63,180 nt of DNA, from NCBI GenBank assembly GCA_027484425.1, contig JAIXSZ010000052.1, forward strand, positions 1 through 63,180. Direction: 5' to 3'. The notes beneath the pieces were generated by a model. That model saw only the letters and a list, made by a program, of their open reading frames with translations, was not told where the DNA came from and did not search any database. This document shows positions 1 through 8,707 of this stretch, one piece after another. The stretch's first letter is position 1. Each line of letters begins with the position of its first letter. Source of the DNA: Sphingobacteriales bacterium (GTDB taxonomy: Bacteria > Bacteroidota > Bacteroidia > Chitinophagales > Chitinophagaceae). The position numbers and the translations under genes were made by a program.

Positions 1-2
1 TG

Positions 3-647
3 GAAAAGGCATTAGATGACCTCAAAGTATATGCACGTATACTTTACAGTTTTGCAGAGAAAGAATTGCGATTAGAAAATTTGTTGAAAGCAAATCCTGG
101 CGGCTTCCATTTTGATAGCCAAAATGGCAAATGCCAGATATGCGAGGAAGATGCATTCGGAGAAAACTCTTGGTATGACCAATATGGTCTCAAATGCGCA
201 GTTTGCCAGAATGCAATTAATAGCAACGTAATACCTGCTGAAATCGCGAATAGTAGAGATAGTTGGTATAGCTCAAATGAGTTGGAAGACTACTTCAATA
301 TAAGCAGGTCAGAACTAAATCGACATGTTAAAAATGGGTTACTAAAAGAAAGGAATATTACATCAACCAAAAAGAAAGCGCATTTACGCCTCTTCCTTTT
401 AGAAGATAATAAAAGTACTCTGCCACCCAAGGAACTGGTTAGTGGTAAAATAGTTACTGTTGATAGAAATGGAGAGCAATATTTTACTTTTGCCATGTGG
501 TACGAACACATCGATGATGATGGTTTGGCGCGTTTAAAAGGATTCGGCATATTTAATTATTTACCGGATGCATTCGCTAAACCACTGATAAATCGTGGTC
601 ATTTTTGCTACAAAGTTGGAAACCCACTATTCATTCCAAAGAAGTAA
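3..647 (+). CDS. Winged-helix / CxxC protein, 5' truncated by window edge
   Basis: The frame is open from the first bases of the window, so the gene starts upstream; an internal TTG at 66 is only the first possible start inside the window. Two CxxC pairs (CQIC and CAVC, about 20 residues apart) suggest a small zinc ribbon. They are followed by a helix-turn-helix-like stretch (SSNELEDYFNISRSELNRHV) of the excisionase/MerR type. The C-terminal part is beta-rich with no family I recognise. It ends 20 nt before the phosphoesterase gene and probably heads or continues the same operon. A DNA-binding role is inferred from the helix-turn-helix only. Confidence 0.7.
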   Translation, partial: EKALDDLKVYARILYSFAEKELRLENLLKANPGGFHFDSQNGKCQICEEDAFGENSWYDQYGLKCAVCQNAINSNVIPAEIANSRDSWYSSNELEDYFNISRSELNRHVKNGLLKERNITSTKKKAHLRLFLLEDNKSTLPPKELVSGKIVTVDRNGEQYFTFAMWYEHIDDDGLARLKGFGIFNYLPDAFAKPLINRGHFCYKVGNPLFIPKK

Positions 648-667
648 TCATTCTTTAGATTTATCAA

Positions 668-1432
668 ATGGCACTCAAAATACAATACTGCTCCGACCTC
701 CATCTCGAATTCAGAGAGAACAATGCAATTGATAAAAGGAATCTAATACCTCCAATGGGTCAAGTATTAATACTTGGCGGCGACATAACGCTGTTTTCTG
801 AAATGCACCGAAATCAAGACTTCTTCGACTACATCAGTGATAATTTCGAAACTACTTATTGGATACCGGGCAACCATGAATATTATCGTAGTGATGCCCA
901 TGAAAGGGTCGGAATACTAGATGAGGGTATACGAAGCAATGTTCACCTTGTCAATAACGTTACACGTTTTCATGATGACGTAAGATTGATTTTTTCTACG
1001 ATGTGGACAAAAATCAGTTTGTCAAATGCACAGCATATTGAGAGCAGCATGAACGATTTTCGGATAATACAATACCAAGGATCTAGGTTTTCAACTGAAG
1101 TATATAATAAACTACACGAAGATTGTTTGGCATTTTTAAAAGCGGAGATTGATAGTGATTTCAAGGGCAAAACAGTTGTAACTACACACCATATACCTAC
1201 TTTTGAAAACTATCCCGAACAATTCAAAGGTGATGTTCTAAATGAAGCATTCGCTGTTGAACTTCATGATTTTATCGATCAGTCAAATATCTCATGCTGG
1301 ATATATGGTCACCATCATTCCAATATTCCCGACTATAAAATAGGCAATACACTCATGTTGACAAATCAACTTGGATACGTCAAATACGGTGAACATAGGA
1401 CCTATACTCCTGGCAAAATTATTGAACTGTAG
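668..1432 (+). CDS. Calcineurin-like metallophosphoesterase
   Basis: This 254-residue protein carries the ordered metal-binding motifs of the calcineurin-like phosphoesterase superfamily: SDLHLEF (DxH) near residue 9, LGGD near 38, GNHE near 69, THH near 172 and GHHH near 214. Such enzymes use two divalent metals to hydrolyse phosphomono- or phosphodiesters; substrates range from cyclic nucleotides to nucleic acids and cannot be read from the motifs. There is no signal peptide, so it is cytosolic. It starts 20 nt after the winged-helix gene and ends 71 nt before the nuclease-helicase gene on the same strand, so co-transcription is likely. Metallophosphoesterases are common partners in bacterial defence loci, which fits the context but is inference. 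Confidence 0.85.
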   Translation: MALKIQYCSDLHLEFRENNAIDKRNLIPPMGQVLILGGDITLFSEMHRNQDFFDYISDNFETTYWIPGNHEYYRSDAHERVGILDEGIRSNVHLVNNVTRFHDDVRLIFSTMWTKISLSNAQHIESSMNDFRIIQYQGSRFSTEVYNKLHEDCLAFLKAEIDSDFKGKTVVTTHHIPTFENYPEQFKGDVLNEAFAVELHDFIDQSNISCWIYGHHHSNIPDYKIGNTLMLTNQLGYVKYGEHRTYTPGKIIEL

Positions 1433-1503
1433 TTTCGAAATATTGGTAGTCTTCTAGACAATAGTCGCAAATTGCATAAAAACGGAAGTTTTGTCTACAT
1501 GAA

Positions 1504-4500
1504 ATGATCGCAGTTTCCCAATGCGGTGCTACGGAATATAATTCTTCATTTTTTAATGGTACTTTTCGATTTGAACTCATTAAACAAATGCAATTTAAAG
1601 CAGGATATATAGTTGACTGCATCGCAAACGTTATCTCGGATTTTAGGAATCTGTTAGATGAGCACACCCTAGCTGGACTCGAGGAGTCGGGTAAAATAAG
1701 CGGACTACTTAAGTATGTTAGTTCGTTCGAGGTTGAGTTCCCTTATCCGTATAACCCGAACTATAAAGAAATACCCCCGGTGCTGGCGGTAATAAACAAT
1801 ATCATCACCAGGGGTCTGCCAACGAGAGCTCCTATATTGCTGGAGGAGACCTTTGCGAAAGTTGGGCTAGGCGAAGAGTTTCCCGATAATTCTGAAAAGA
1901 GGTACTCGTCGAAAATTCCTATTGATTTTCAGACAGTATTTGAACTGCTGCATATAGTAGAGCCGGGGCTAAATATAACACGTGAAGAATATGGTGGGAA
2001 TTTGGGAAGCGAGGGCGAATGGCATTTTCTTAATGAAAGATTGAAAGACAGCCCTTTTGCAAAGCAGATATTGCAGTCGCAGCGAAATTTTGCGACCATA
2101 GGCAAAGGACTAGCTGGTGGAAGAAGTGTAGATTTTTCTTATGAGTTTCCATACCAGAATGCTGGAACGGTTGGAACGCTGAAGAAAGGTGTTATTTTTG
2201 AGTTTGATGGCAAACATCATAAGTTGAAAAGCTATAAGCTCTATGATGCATATAGAGATGCAGTATCAGACGAGGGTGGTTTTGAAACACTAAGGCAGCC
2301 AAGTGAATTACTGGAGCTTGATACTAAAATAGAAAACCAGTTTAGAGGCGAAATCTTTCGAATCTTCAAAAAGAACTTTGAAAGAGAAATAGATCTTGCC
2401 GAATATTCAATTCTGTTCATCCCCTTGGCTGCTGCGCGCATCCAAAAGATGTTGTTGGAAATTTTCCTTAGTAAGCCGGAAGAACTTACAAAGCAGGAAA
2501 TAAGTATTGCGATAATAGAGCGAGACTTGCCATGTGGTGCAATAGCAGTAAAAAATTTCCAGCAGCTATTTGACAATATCAATGCGTTGCTTGATGAGAC
2601 TGACAAGCTGCCATTACCAAAAATAAACCTGACAATTTTCCAAAACGAAAAATGGGTATTCGATCAAGCCCTTCATTTAGATTGTAAACTGCAAGAAGTA
2701 GCTTTTTTTGAAGATAACCATTTTGATATTATCATAGATCATTCCATATTACGGCGATCGGATATTTACAAAGAGCGGGACTATAAACATGCAAGTGCAA
2801 TAAAGGTGCGCTCATCACACTATTTTGATACGGCCTTCGGGAAGTCGAGGCGAGTATACTGTGCCGATACGCTGAAATATCGAGAGCTCATCAATAAAAA
2901 GGATGACGGTTCATACGAGCCAAAAAAGGAAATCGAACGCCATGTCGATTTCTTTATTCAGAACATTTTCAGGAAAGCCGGTTTTCGGGAAGGTCAACTT
3001 CCGATCATCTCAAGGGCCCTACAACTTAAACCAGTCATTGGGTTACTGCCAACAGGCGGAGGTAAGTCGCTGACTTATCAATTGCCTGTGTTCCTCCAGC
3101 CAGGGCTTTGCGTGGTAGCCGATCCTATTAAATCACTAATGGAGGACCAAGTGAGGGTGTTGAAACAAAACTGGATCGACTGCTGTGACTATATAAATTC
3201 TAACCTTAACCATGATAAAACGGCGAAAGGTAAAAGACTGATCAACTTCAGGTATGGTGAGACAATGTTTTTATTTGTTTCTCCAGAGCGGTTTGTAATG
3301 ACCGATTTCAGGCAAATAATACAGACAATCGACTCTTCTGAATTTGGTCTAGCGTTTTCGTATGCCGTAATTGATGAGGTGCATTGTGTGTCAGAATGGG
3401 GGCATGATTTCAGGTCGACTTACTTGATGCTAGGCCAAAATGCGCAGAGATTTGCTAAAACCAGGAACGGAAAGGCTGTATCACTGATAGGGTTAACAGC
3501 TACGGCTTCATTTGATGTGCTGGCTGACATTGAAAGGGAACTGCGTATTGATCACTATGATGTGGCCAATGCTATAATAGCGATAGAGAACACCATACGC
3601 CCTGAACTGTTTTTTCGGGTAATAGATGTGACAGGTAAAGATAGGATAGGCGAATTGAACAACGATTTTGCCAAAATAAGCGAAAACCTGACAAAGATCA
3701 ATAATGTTTCGCTTTTGGAGCGATCTCAAAAGCATCATTTGCAGGAGTTTGAAGGAATTGTAAAATCCAACGAAGTCGATACGTTCCAACTGGATATGAA
3801 TCTTTTACTGCCCGACGATGAACTTTATGCCAAGACTCAAGATGACTTTTTTAGTATCGTCTTTTGTCCCGTGAAAGGAAGAAAAAGGAATTCAGCGGGA
3901 GAAGTGATAAATGAGAGTGGAGTAGATTTTGTCTTTAATAAGATCGATTCTCATTCGAAGGGCTATTACTATGGTACGTCTGGTGAATATCTCGATGAGG
4001 ATGGTACTTCTGATTCGCCCGATGTCGCCAGTGAAACACAAAAGCACTTTGAGCGATTCACACGTGGAACGACGAGGCACATGGTGTGCACTAAGGCCTT
4101 TGGCATGGGTATCGATAAAAAGGATGTTCGTACCACCTACCATTATTTCTATTCCGGATCGTTGGAAAGTTTGGTGCAAGAATGTGGGCGATCAGGTAGA
4201 GACAAGAAAATATCGGAGGCAAATATATTAATATCAACAGCTAGTTATTGGATACTGGATGTATTCTTGCTTTTTTCAGGCAATAAGAGTTTCGAATTGT
4301 TTGATAGAAGTCATCTGAAAATCAGAAAGGCTATAAAACAATATTTCTATAAAAAGTGGAATGAAGATGATAAAAAATATGATGACGTAACATTTTCCAC
4401 TGAAGAGAAAATTATTTCAGCAATAAATAGGTGCCCGTTCGCATTGTACTTTGAAGGAGACGTCTATTACGAGCCGGAAAAAGATGAGATAATCGAGTTG

Positions 4501-5910
4501 CGAACGAAACTGCTTGAGAAAAATGGCGATGGTAACTATAAGTATCTGATTAAAAAGCGATCTGACCGAAATATTCATGATTTTTTCCACAACCTAACTT
4601 TTAAAGGCATTGAAACGGAAAAGAATCAATTAAAAAGCGTGTTTGCTGAAAATGAGGTAGATGGTAAATTTTGCGAGGCATTCGAGGCTTGTAACGATGG
4701 TACTTTCATCTTCGATCTGCTTGGGTGGAAAGAAAGCAACGTTGCCGAAGCTGTTTGCGGACTCTTATTGGTAAATCCAACGCACACAAACAGAAGGACG
4801 AACAAAAATTACAGTAGTGAAGTTAGCGATGTGTTCAAGTATTCGCATGACTTCGACGACTGTATCGGTACTCTTGAAGAAAAAGGATATTTCCATTTGA
4901 ATGAGCGTAGGCCGGAGTTAGAAGAATTATACTACAAAGGCAGAAATAAAATCGATACGGGAAGGCTGATATACCGAATGCACAGCATCGGACTATTAAC
5001 CGACTATGAGATATTATACAATCAGAATAACATTCACCGGTGCACTTTTGTAAAGTATGAATCAATCGGCGAATACCTTGACAATATCGAACTATATTTT
5101 CGCAGGTACTTGTCGGAAACCTCAGCAATAAAAAAGACAAAGGAGCTTATAGGACGGCTAAACGCAGGGCGTTTAATCGATGAAATCCTGGAGTGTTTGT
5201 TTTTCCTTACTGAGTTTTCTTACGAAGAGACAGCCAACAAACGGTTGAGGGCGACTGATGAAATAGAAACAATATTGCACAGAGCCGTAACGATGGGAGA
5301 TTGGTTCGATCAGAATATTTATATAAAAGAGGAGATATTTTTTTACTTCAATGCAAAATACGCGCGACGTGTATACCGTTATGAAAACAACTCGTTTTCT
5401 CTACTTAGTGATTATGATGCCAACAAAAAGAAGAACAACCACAATGATGCTTTGACAAAACCGCAAATTCTTGAAAAGTACCTAGGAGTGTATCGCGAAG
5501 ATCAAGGTACAGACCAGAACAATTATAAACATATGATTGGATCATGCAAGAAAATTCTCCGGTCTCTTAGTGATACAGATCTATCGAAGGAATGGCTGTT
5601 GCGATTGCTAAAGGCGTTTGCTATGTATTCTGTAAACAATGCTTCATACATTTCCGAAGCAAATTCCGAACTGGAATTAGGGTTTAATAACTTATATAAC
5701 GATGATAGTTTTCATAAAAATGATTACACTATTATTGAACCTGTATTTAGAGCTTATTTCAAAAAGTTGAAGGATAATTTACAACCAGACAATCTTTCCT
5801 TTCGTGACATTGAAATGATAAGGTTAAAGTTGCTATTAAAATTACAAGAAAGGTATATTGATAAACTGATTATGCAAAATCAAAAATTAATGATAGATTA
5901 TTATGCCTGA
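1504..5910 (+). CDS. DUF559/Vsr-like nuclease fused to RecQ-type superfamily 2 helicase
   Basis: This 1468-residue protein is far longer than housekeeping RecQ (about 600). The helicase core begins near residue 490 with a Q-motif-like FREGQLPII, Walker A PTGGGKS (K521), DEVH at 624-627, a TAT motif III, AFGMGIDKKDV near 865, and QECGRSGRD at 892-900, all RecQ hallmarks. Upstream lies a PD-(D/E)XK-like pattern of the DUF559/Vsr kind: VDFSYEF (D210), FEFDGKHH (E233, D235, K237), then D248 and R251-D252 in YDAYRDAV, ending in ETLRQ. The roughly 570 residues after the core are unrecognised, and no RecQ zinc-binding or HRDC domain is visible. A tiny ATG-AAA-TGA frame at 1499-1507 overlaps the start codon. 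DNA unwinding and cutting against invading DNA is my inference. Confidence 0.85.
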   Translation: MIAVSQCGATEYNSSFFNGTFRFELIKQMQFKAGYIVDCIANVISDFRNLLDEHTLAGLEESGKISGLLKYVSSFEVEFPYPYNPNYKEIPPVLAVINNIITRGLPTRAPILLEETFAKVGLGEEFPDNSEKRYSSKIPIDFQTVFELLHIVEPGLNITREEYGGNLGSEGEWHFLNERLKDSPFAKQILQSQRNFATIGKGLAGGRSVDFSYEFPYQNAGTVGTLKKGVIFEFDGKHHKLKSYKLYDAYRDAVSDEGGFETLRQPSELLELDTKIENQFRGEIFRIFKKNFEREIDLAEYSILFIPLAAARIQKMLLEIFLSKPEELTKQEISIAIIERDLPCGAIAVKNFQQLFDNINALLDETDKLPLPKINLTIFQNEKWVFDQALHLDCKLQEVAFFEDNHFDIIIDHSILRRSDIYKERDYKHASAIKVRSSHYFDTAFGKSRRVYCADTLKYRELINKKDDGSYEPKKEIERHVDFFIQNIFRKAGFREGQLPIISRALQLKPVIGLLPTGGGKSLTYQLPVFLQPGLCVVADPIKSLMEDQVRVLKQNWIDCCDYINSNLNHDKTAKGKRLINFRYGETMFLFVSPERFVMTDFRQIIQTIDSSEFGLAFSYAVIDEVHCVSEWGHDFRSTYLMLGQNAQRFAKTRNGKAVSLIGLTATASFDVLADIERELRIDHYDVANAIIAIENTIRPELFFRVIDVTGKDRIGELNNDFAKISENLTKINNVSLLERSQKHHLQEFEGIVKSNEVDTFQLDMNLLLPDDELYAKTQDDFFSIVFCPVKGRKRNSAGEVINESGVDFVFNKIDSHSKGYYYGTSGEYLDEDGTSDSPDVASETQKHFERFTRGTTRHMVCTKAFGMGIDKKDVRTTYHYFYSGSLESLVQECGRSGRDKKISEANILISTASYWILDVFLLFSGNKSFELFDRSHLKIRKAIKQYFYKKWNEDDKKYDDVTFSTEEKIISAINRCPFALYFEGDVYYEPEKDEIIELRTKLLEKNGDGNYKYLIKKRSDRNIHDFFHNLTFKGIETEKNQLKSVFAENEVDGKFCEAFEACNDGTFIFDLLGWKESNVAEAVCGLLLVNPTHTNRRTNKNYSSEVSDVFKYSHDFDDCIGTLEEKGYFHLNERRPELEELYYKGRNKIDTGRLIYRMHSIGLLTDYEILYNQNNIHRCTFVKYESIGEYLDNIELYFRRYLSETSAIKKTKELIGRLNAGRLIDEILECLFFLTEFSYEETANKRLRATDEIETILHRAVTMGDWFDQNIYIKEEIFFYFNAKYARRVYRYENNSFSLLSDYDANKKKNNHNDALTKPQILEKYLGVYREDQGTDQNNYKHMIGSCKKILRSLSDTDLSKEWLLRLLKAFAMYSVNNASYISEANSELELGFNNLYNDDSFHKNDYTIIEPVFRAYFKKLKDNLQPDNLSFRDIEMIRLKLLLKLQERYIDKLIMQNQKLMIDYYA

Positions 5911-6754
5911 TTATAATGAAATAATTGCTCAGTCCGAAGCAAACGTGAAAGCTCTAAATGATAAACTTGGGCAGCTTGATAAGCTGCATCAGGATATTGT
6001 TTCTTTAAAGGATACCGCCGGTAAAATCCCTGTTATTTTTGAGAGCAAGTTTAATGAAATCATCAGTTTAGCCGACAGCTATACAAACATTCTCGGCACA
6101 GCAACCAAAAAATATCTTGATGGTACAAATACACTTTTTACCGAGAAGCTGAATGAATTGACGGCCAAAACGAGTGTTTTACAAAAAGAAATTACAAGAC
6201 TTGTCAATACAGATTTGACAGCCCTTTTCGAAAGCTTACAAAAGGAATTTATAAGTCAAGCAAGGAAAGACTTGGCAGAAGAGCTAACAAAAATTGATAG
6301 CCGATCTCAAGACCTTAAAAACAAAATAGAGGAATTAAGCACGGAGGTTGCACGTCTTGAAAAAATTGACCTTGAAAAACACTTTGACAAGCTTCAAAAA
6401 ACATTGGCAGATATTTTCAATGCGATTAATGCAATCAATCTTACTCTAACCTCGCTCACACAAACATTAACAGCCGTCAGTCAAACTTTAAACGGAATAC
6501 AAAGCACACTTAATTCAAATCATACTGAAATAAAGAAGACAATTAATTATTCTACAGAAGTGATTTCAAAACACTTTGCAGAACAAAATAGCGATTTTAA
6601 AACTCAATTTGATTTATTGAATAGTGAAGTAAAATCACTAGCCGTTCAAAATAATTTATTGCATCAGGAGCTAAAGAAAAATAGAATCATTCAAATCATC
6701 GGTTTTATACTGATAATAATTGTGATTTCTATAGTGGTGATTAAAGTTTTTTAA
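5903..6754 (+). CDS. Coiled-coil protein with C-terminal membrane anchor
   Basis: The start codon lies 8 nt inside the end of the helicase gene, which suggests translational coupling and a joint function. The 283 residues are almost wholly helical with heptad-like spacing, for example long Leu/Ile/Lys/Glu runs around residues 15-60 and 85-180, and a Ser/Thr/Asn-rich stretch of repeating LTSLTQTL type near 180-210. The last 22 residues (IIQIIGFILIIIVISIVVIK and a final VF) form a single membrane helix, so the protein should be tail-anchored with its coiled coil in the cytosol. There is no signal peptide. It could be a sensor or scaffold that brings the helicase to the membrane; no family is recognised. 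Confidence 0.8.
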   Translation: MPDYNEIIAQSEANVKALNDKLGQLDKLHQDIVSLKDTAGKIPVIFESKFNEIISLADSYTNILGTATKKYLDGTNTLFTEKLNELTAKTSVLQKEITRLVNTDLTALFESLQKEFISQARKDLAEELTKIDSRSQDLKNKIEELSTEVARLEKIDLEKHFDKLQKTLADIFNAINAINLTLTSLTQTLTAVSQTLNGIQSTLNSNHTEIKKTINYSTEVISKHFAEQNSDFKTQFDLLNSEVKSLAVQNNLLHQELKKNRIIQIIGFILIIIVISIVVIKVF

Positions 6755-6780
6755 TAATAGAATTCTTTCAATATTTTAGC

Positions 6781-7764
6781 ATGACGACTGAAGAAAAAAG
6801 GAGCCAATTAAATGAGCTCAAAAAAATAGCTACAGAGTTAAAAAGTAAAAGAGATTTTGCTGGTCTTATTGCTGTCATAAATGACAGCCTACCCTTTGTT
6901 GAAACTGTTGGTACAGTCGAAGATATGGTATATGCAATTGGTCAAAAAGCATATTGCTATGCAAGACTTGGAAAAGCAAAAGATGCTGAGGAAACTTTGA
7001 CGAGTTTGGGAATCTATCAACTTTTTCTAAAAGATACTCTATTCAGAATTTTTACATTAGTCTCGCTATTTACGACGATAAAAGATTCGGAAATTAGGTC
7101 TAATCTGATATTAAGAAATACTATTAAGAAGTGGCTTGAAGATCCAGATGCTTCAAAAGATGTCTCACGCATAGTATTTGACTACGAAGATATTGTTGGC
7201 AACCTCAAACCTTTTGACAGCTCACGGCTCAATAATAAGCAAACTTTTTTCTCAGAAAAATTAATCGAATGCATATTCTCGGCGATGCAACGAGATAGTG
7301 ACGCAAAAATTTATTACAATAAAGAAAATAACGACGTCCAACAGGAAGTCCAAGGGTATTTATCGAGTCATATGGCGGACGATCAGTCTATAGAAAATAG
7401 ACGACTTGCTAACAGGATAATGAATTTTGACACAGGAGATAATGTTATTAAAGGAATACATTACTTAGTACCGAGACTAACTCTTCGAAAGTTCTTGACG
7501 ACTTTTAGTGAATGTTCTTCCAATTATCGTGAACTACTTGAATTTACAACTGAATTTGAAAATGCAATTCTAAAAGAATACTCAGAATATGTCAGTTCTA
7601 TTGATGATTTAGCTTTTAGTGAAGGAGTTTCCGGTAGCTTTTATAGAAGGTTGGACAAATGGTACAAAGAGACGCATTTTAATGTAGATAAGTTAAAAGG
7701 AGCATTAAATAATACCATAACCAAAATTGCCGTTGAATATTTAGATGAGGTGAACGCATATTGA
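6781..7764 (+). CDS. Helical TPR-like protein of unknown function
   Basis: The 327-residue soluble protein starts 26 nt after the coiled-coil gene and is probably the last gene of the operon. The N-terminal 75 residues look like paired TPR-type helices (KRDFAGLIAVINDSL, then AIGQKAYCYARLGKAKDAEE). The rest is predicted all-helical with no catalytic motif that I can see. A near-consensus promoter box (TATTTTAG) sits just before the ATG, so a secondary promoter is possible. A cassette-type repeat with a strong hairpin follows its stop. Function is unknown; a role as a sensor or adaptor of the upstream nuclease-helicase is inference from position only. Confidence 0.75.
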   Translation: MTTEEKRSQLNELKKIATELKSKRDFAGLIAVINDSLPFVETVGTVEDMVYAIGQKAYCYARLGKAKDAEETLTSLGIYQLFLKDTLFRIFTLVSLFTTIKDSEIRSNLILRNTIKKWLEDPDASKDVSRIVFDYEDIVGNLKPFDSSRLNNKQTFFSEKLIECIFSAMQRDSDAKIYYNKENNDVQQEVQGYLSSHMADDQSIENRRLANRIMNFDTGDNVIKGIHYLVPRLTLRKFLTTFSECSSNYRELLEFTTEFENAILKEYSEYVSSIDDLAFSEGVSGSFYRRLDKWYKETHFNVDKLKGALNNTITKIAVEYLDEVNAY

Positions 7765-7818
7765 AACACAGTAAGTAAAATAAATGTATTAAATGAGTCC
7801 GTTAACTCTCGCTCAAAC

Positions 7819-7934
7819 TCATAGCTTTAATCTCGTAGCCACCTTATAAATCTTCACCAAATCATCCCATATTTGGTTCGACATTTCCCCTGTCGAGCCT
7901 ACACTTTACAAAACCCTTGCTCAGCAAGGGTTTT
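7819..7934 (-). repeat. Cassette-end repeat, copy A (hairpin plus 21-codon frame)
   Basis: On the minus strand this reads a perfect 11-bp hairpin (arms AAAACCCTTGC and GCAAGGGTTTT, 7910-7934), then GTAG, GACAGGGGAA, and a 66-nt frame ATG to TGA (7819-7884) that begins MSNQIWDDLVKIYKV. Copies B, C and D have the same order and orientation. On the + strand the hairpin followed by a T-rich run can end transcription of the upstream operon. It lies 55 nt after the stop of the TPR-like gene. Confidence 0.8.
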
Positions 7935-7964
7935 GTTTTTCCAAACATATTGCAAAATCGAACC

Positions 7965-7972
7965 TATTTTTG
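7965..7972 (+). promoter_or_regulatory. -7 promoter box of the DUF4375 gene
   Basis: TATTTTTG is a perfect TAnnTTTG box only five bases before the ATG at 7978. The start of transcription would fall at or next to the A of the ATG, implying a leaderless message. No clear TTTG lies about 19 nt upstream. Confidence 0.5.
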
Positions 7973-7977
7973 CAATT

Positions 7978-8487
7978 ATGCAATCCATTATTTCTAGCGA
8001 CGAGATAAACAAAGTAATTCAGTCAAAAACCGACTGTGCGTATGAGCTATTTTTGAGGATATGCGATATCGCGAATGGAACATCTGCGTCAATATCGCAT
8101 TTGCACAAGCTATATCAGATGGTCTATTCTACTTTTGTGATCGAAGGAGAAATATGCAACGGAGGCTTCTACCAATACTATGGGAATTCGACTGCTCAAG
8201 AGTTTAATGCAATGGGCATTGATGGGTTCAACCTGATTGGAGCACATAAAACAGCGAATGTGTTTTCAAATGCATATGCTATGATATTAGAGCAAAGTCC
8301 GGTTTTCAGAAAAGAACACACGTTGATTGGCATACAGAATGCGTTTAATAAAGCAAACGACATTTACGACCAGATTCACATTGAAGAATTTGACAATCAA
8401 TTTTATTCGGCTATTGCTGAAGAAGGCCTAACACACTTGAGGCTGAATTACATTATGAACGCGGCCTTAAAAGGTTGGATAGAATAA
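7978..8487 (+). CDS. DUF4375 / DMP19-like protein
   Basis: I start the gene at the ATG at 7978 (169 residues). A longer in-frame start at 7873 would run through repeat copy A and the promoter, so it is unlikely. The core motif NGGFYQYYGN (residues 61-70), followed by an FNLIGAHKTANVFSNAY-type helix, is typical of DUF4375, the family that includes Neisseria DMP19, a DNA-mimic protein. Most members have no tested function. It is a lone gene between repeat copies A and B, like a cassette. Acting on a DNA-binding protein is possible but not shown by the sequence. Confidence 0.75.
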   Translation: MQSIISSDEINKVIQSKTDCAYELFLRICDIANGTSASISHLHKLYQMVYSTFVIEGEICNGGFYQYYGNSTAQEFNAMGIDGFNLIGAHKTANVFSNAYAMILEQSPVFRKEHTLIGIQNAFNKANDIYDQIHIEEFDNQFYSAIAEEGLTHLRLNYIMNAALKGWIE

Positions 8488-8493
8488 TGTCAA

Positions 8494-8607
8494 TCACAAA
8501 TTGAGCTTTTGGGCAACTTCATTGATTTTCATCAAATCCTCCCATATCTGGTTCGACATTTCCCCTGTCCACTCTACGAAAAAAAGGAACACCATCGTGT
8601 TCCTTTT
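8494..8607 (-). repeat. Cassette-end repeat, copy B
   Basis: Same layout as copy A: an 11-bp hairpin (arms AAAAGGAACAC and GTGTTCCTTTT, 8582-8607), then GTAG and GGACAGGGGAA, then a 66-nt minus-strand frame at 8494-8559 beginning MSNQIWEDLMKINEV. The frame length is identical to copy A while the DNA differs mainly at third positions or by conservative codons. It begins 7 nt after the DUF4375 gene stop. Confidence 0.8.
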
Positions 8608-8707
8608 CTCATTTTAGCTCATCAAATCATTAATGCAAAACGAACACGTCCCGATGGTTGTTGGTCAGAACACCAACAACGACGAAAATGTGCGCAACTC
8701 GATGGGT

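Noticed and set aside
7850-7900. tRNA 3' end (GGTTCGA stretch) in the cassette-end repeats
   Set aside because: The bases flanking the TTCGA loop do not pair into a T stem and no acceptor or anticodon stems are found; the minus-strand peptide frame explains the conservation better.
7873-7977. Longer start of the DUF4375 gene
   Set aside because: The extension (PCRAYTLQNPCSARVLFF) is a translation of repeat copy A and the promoter box.
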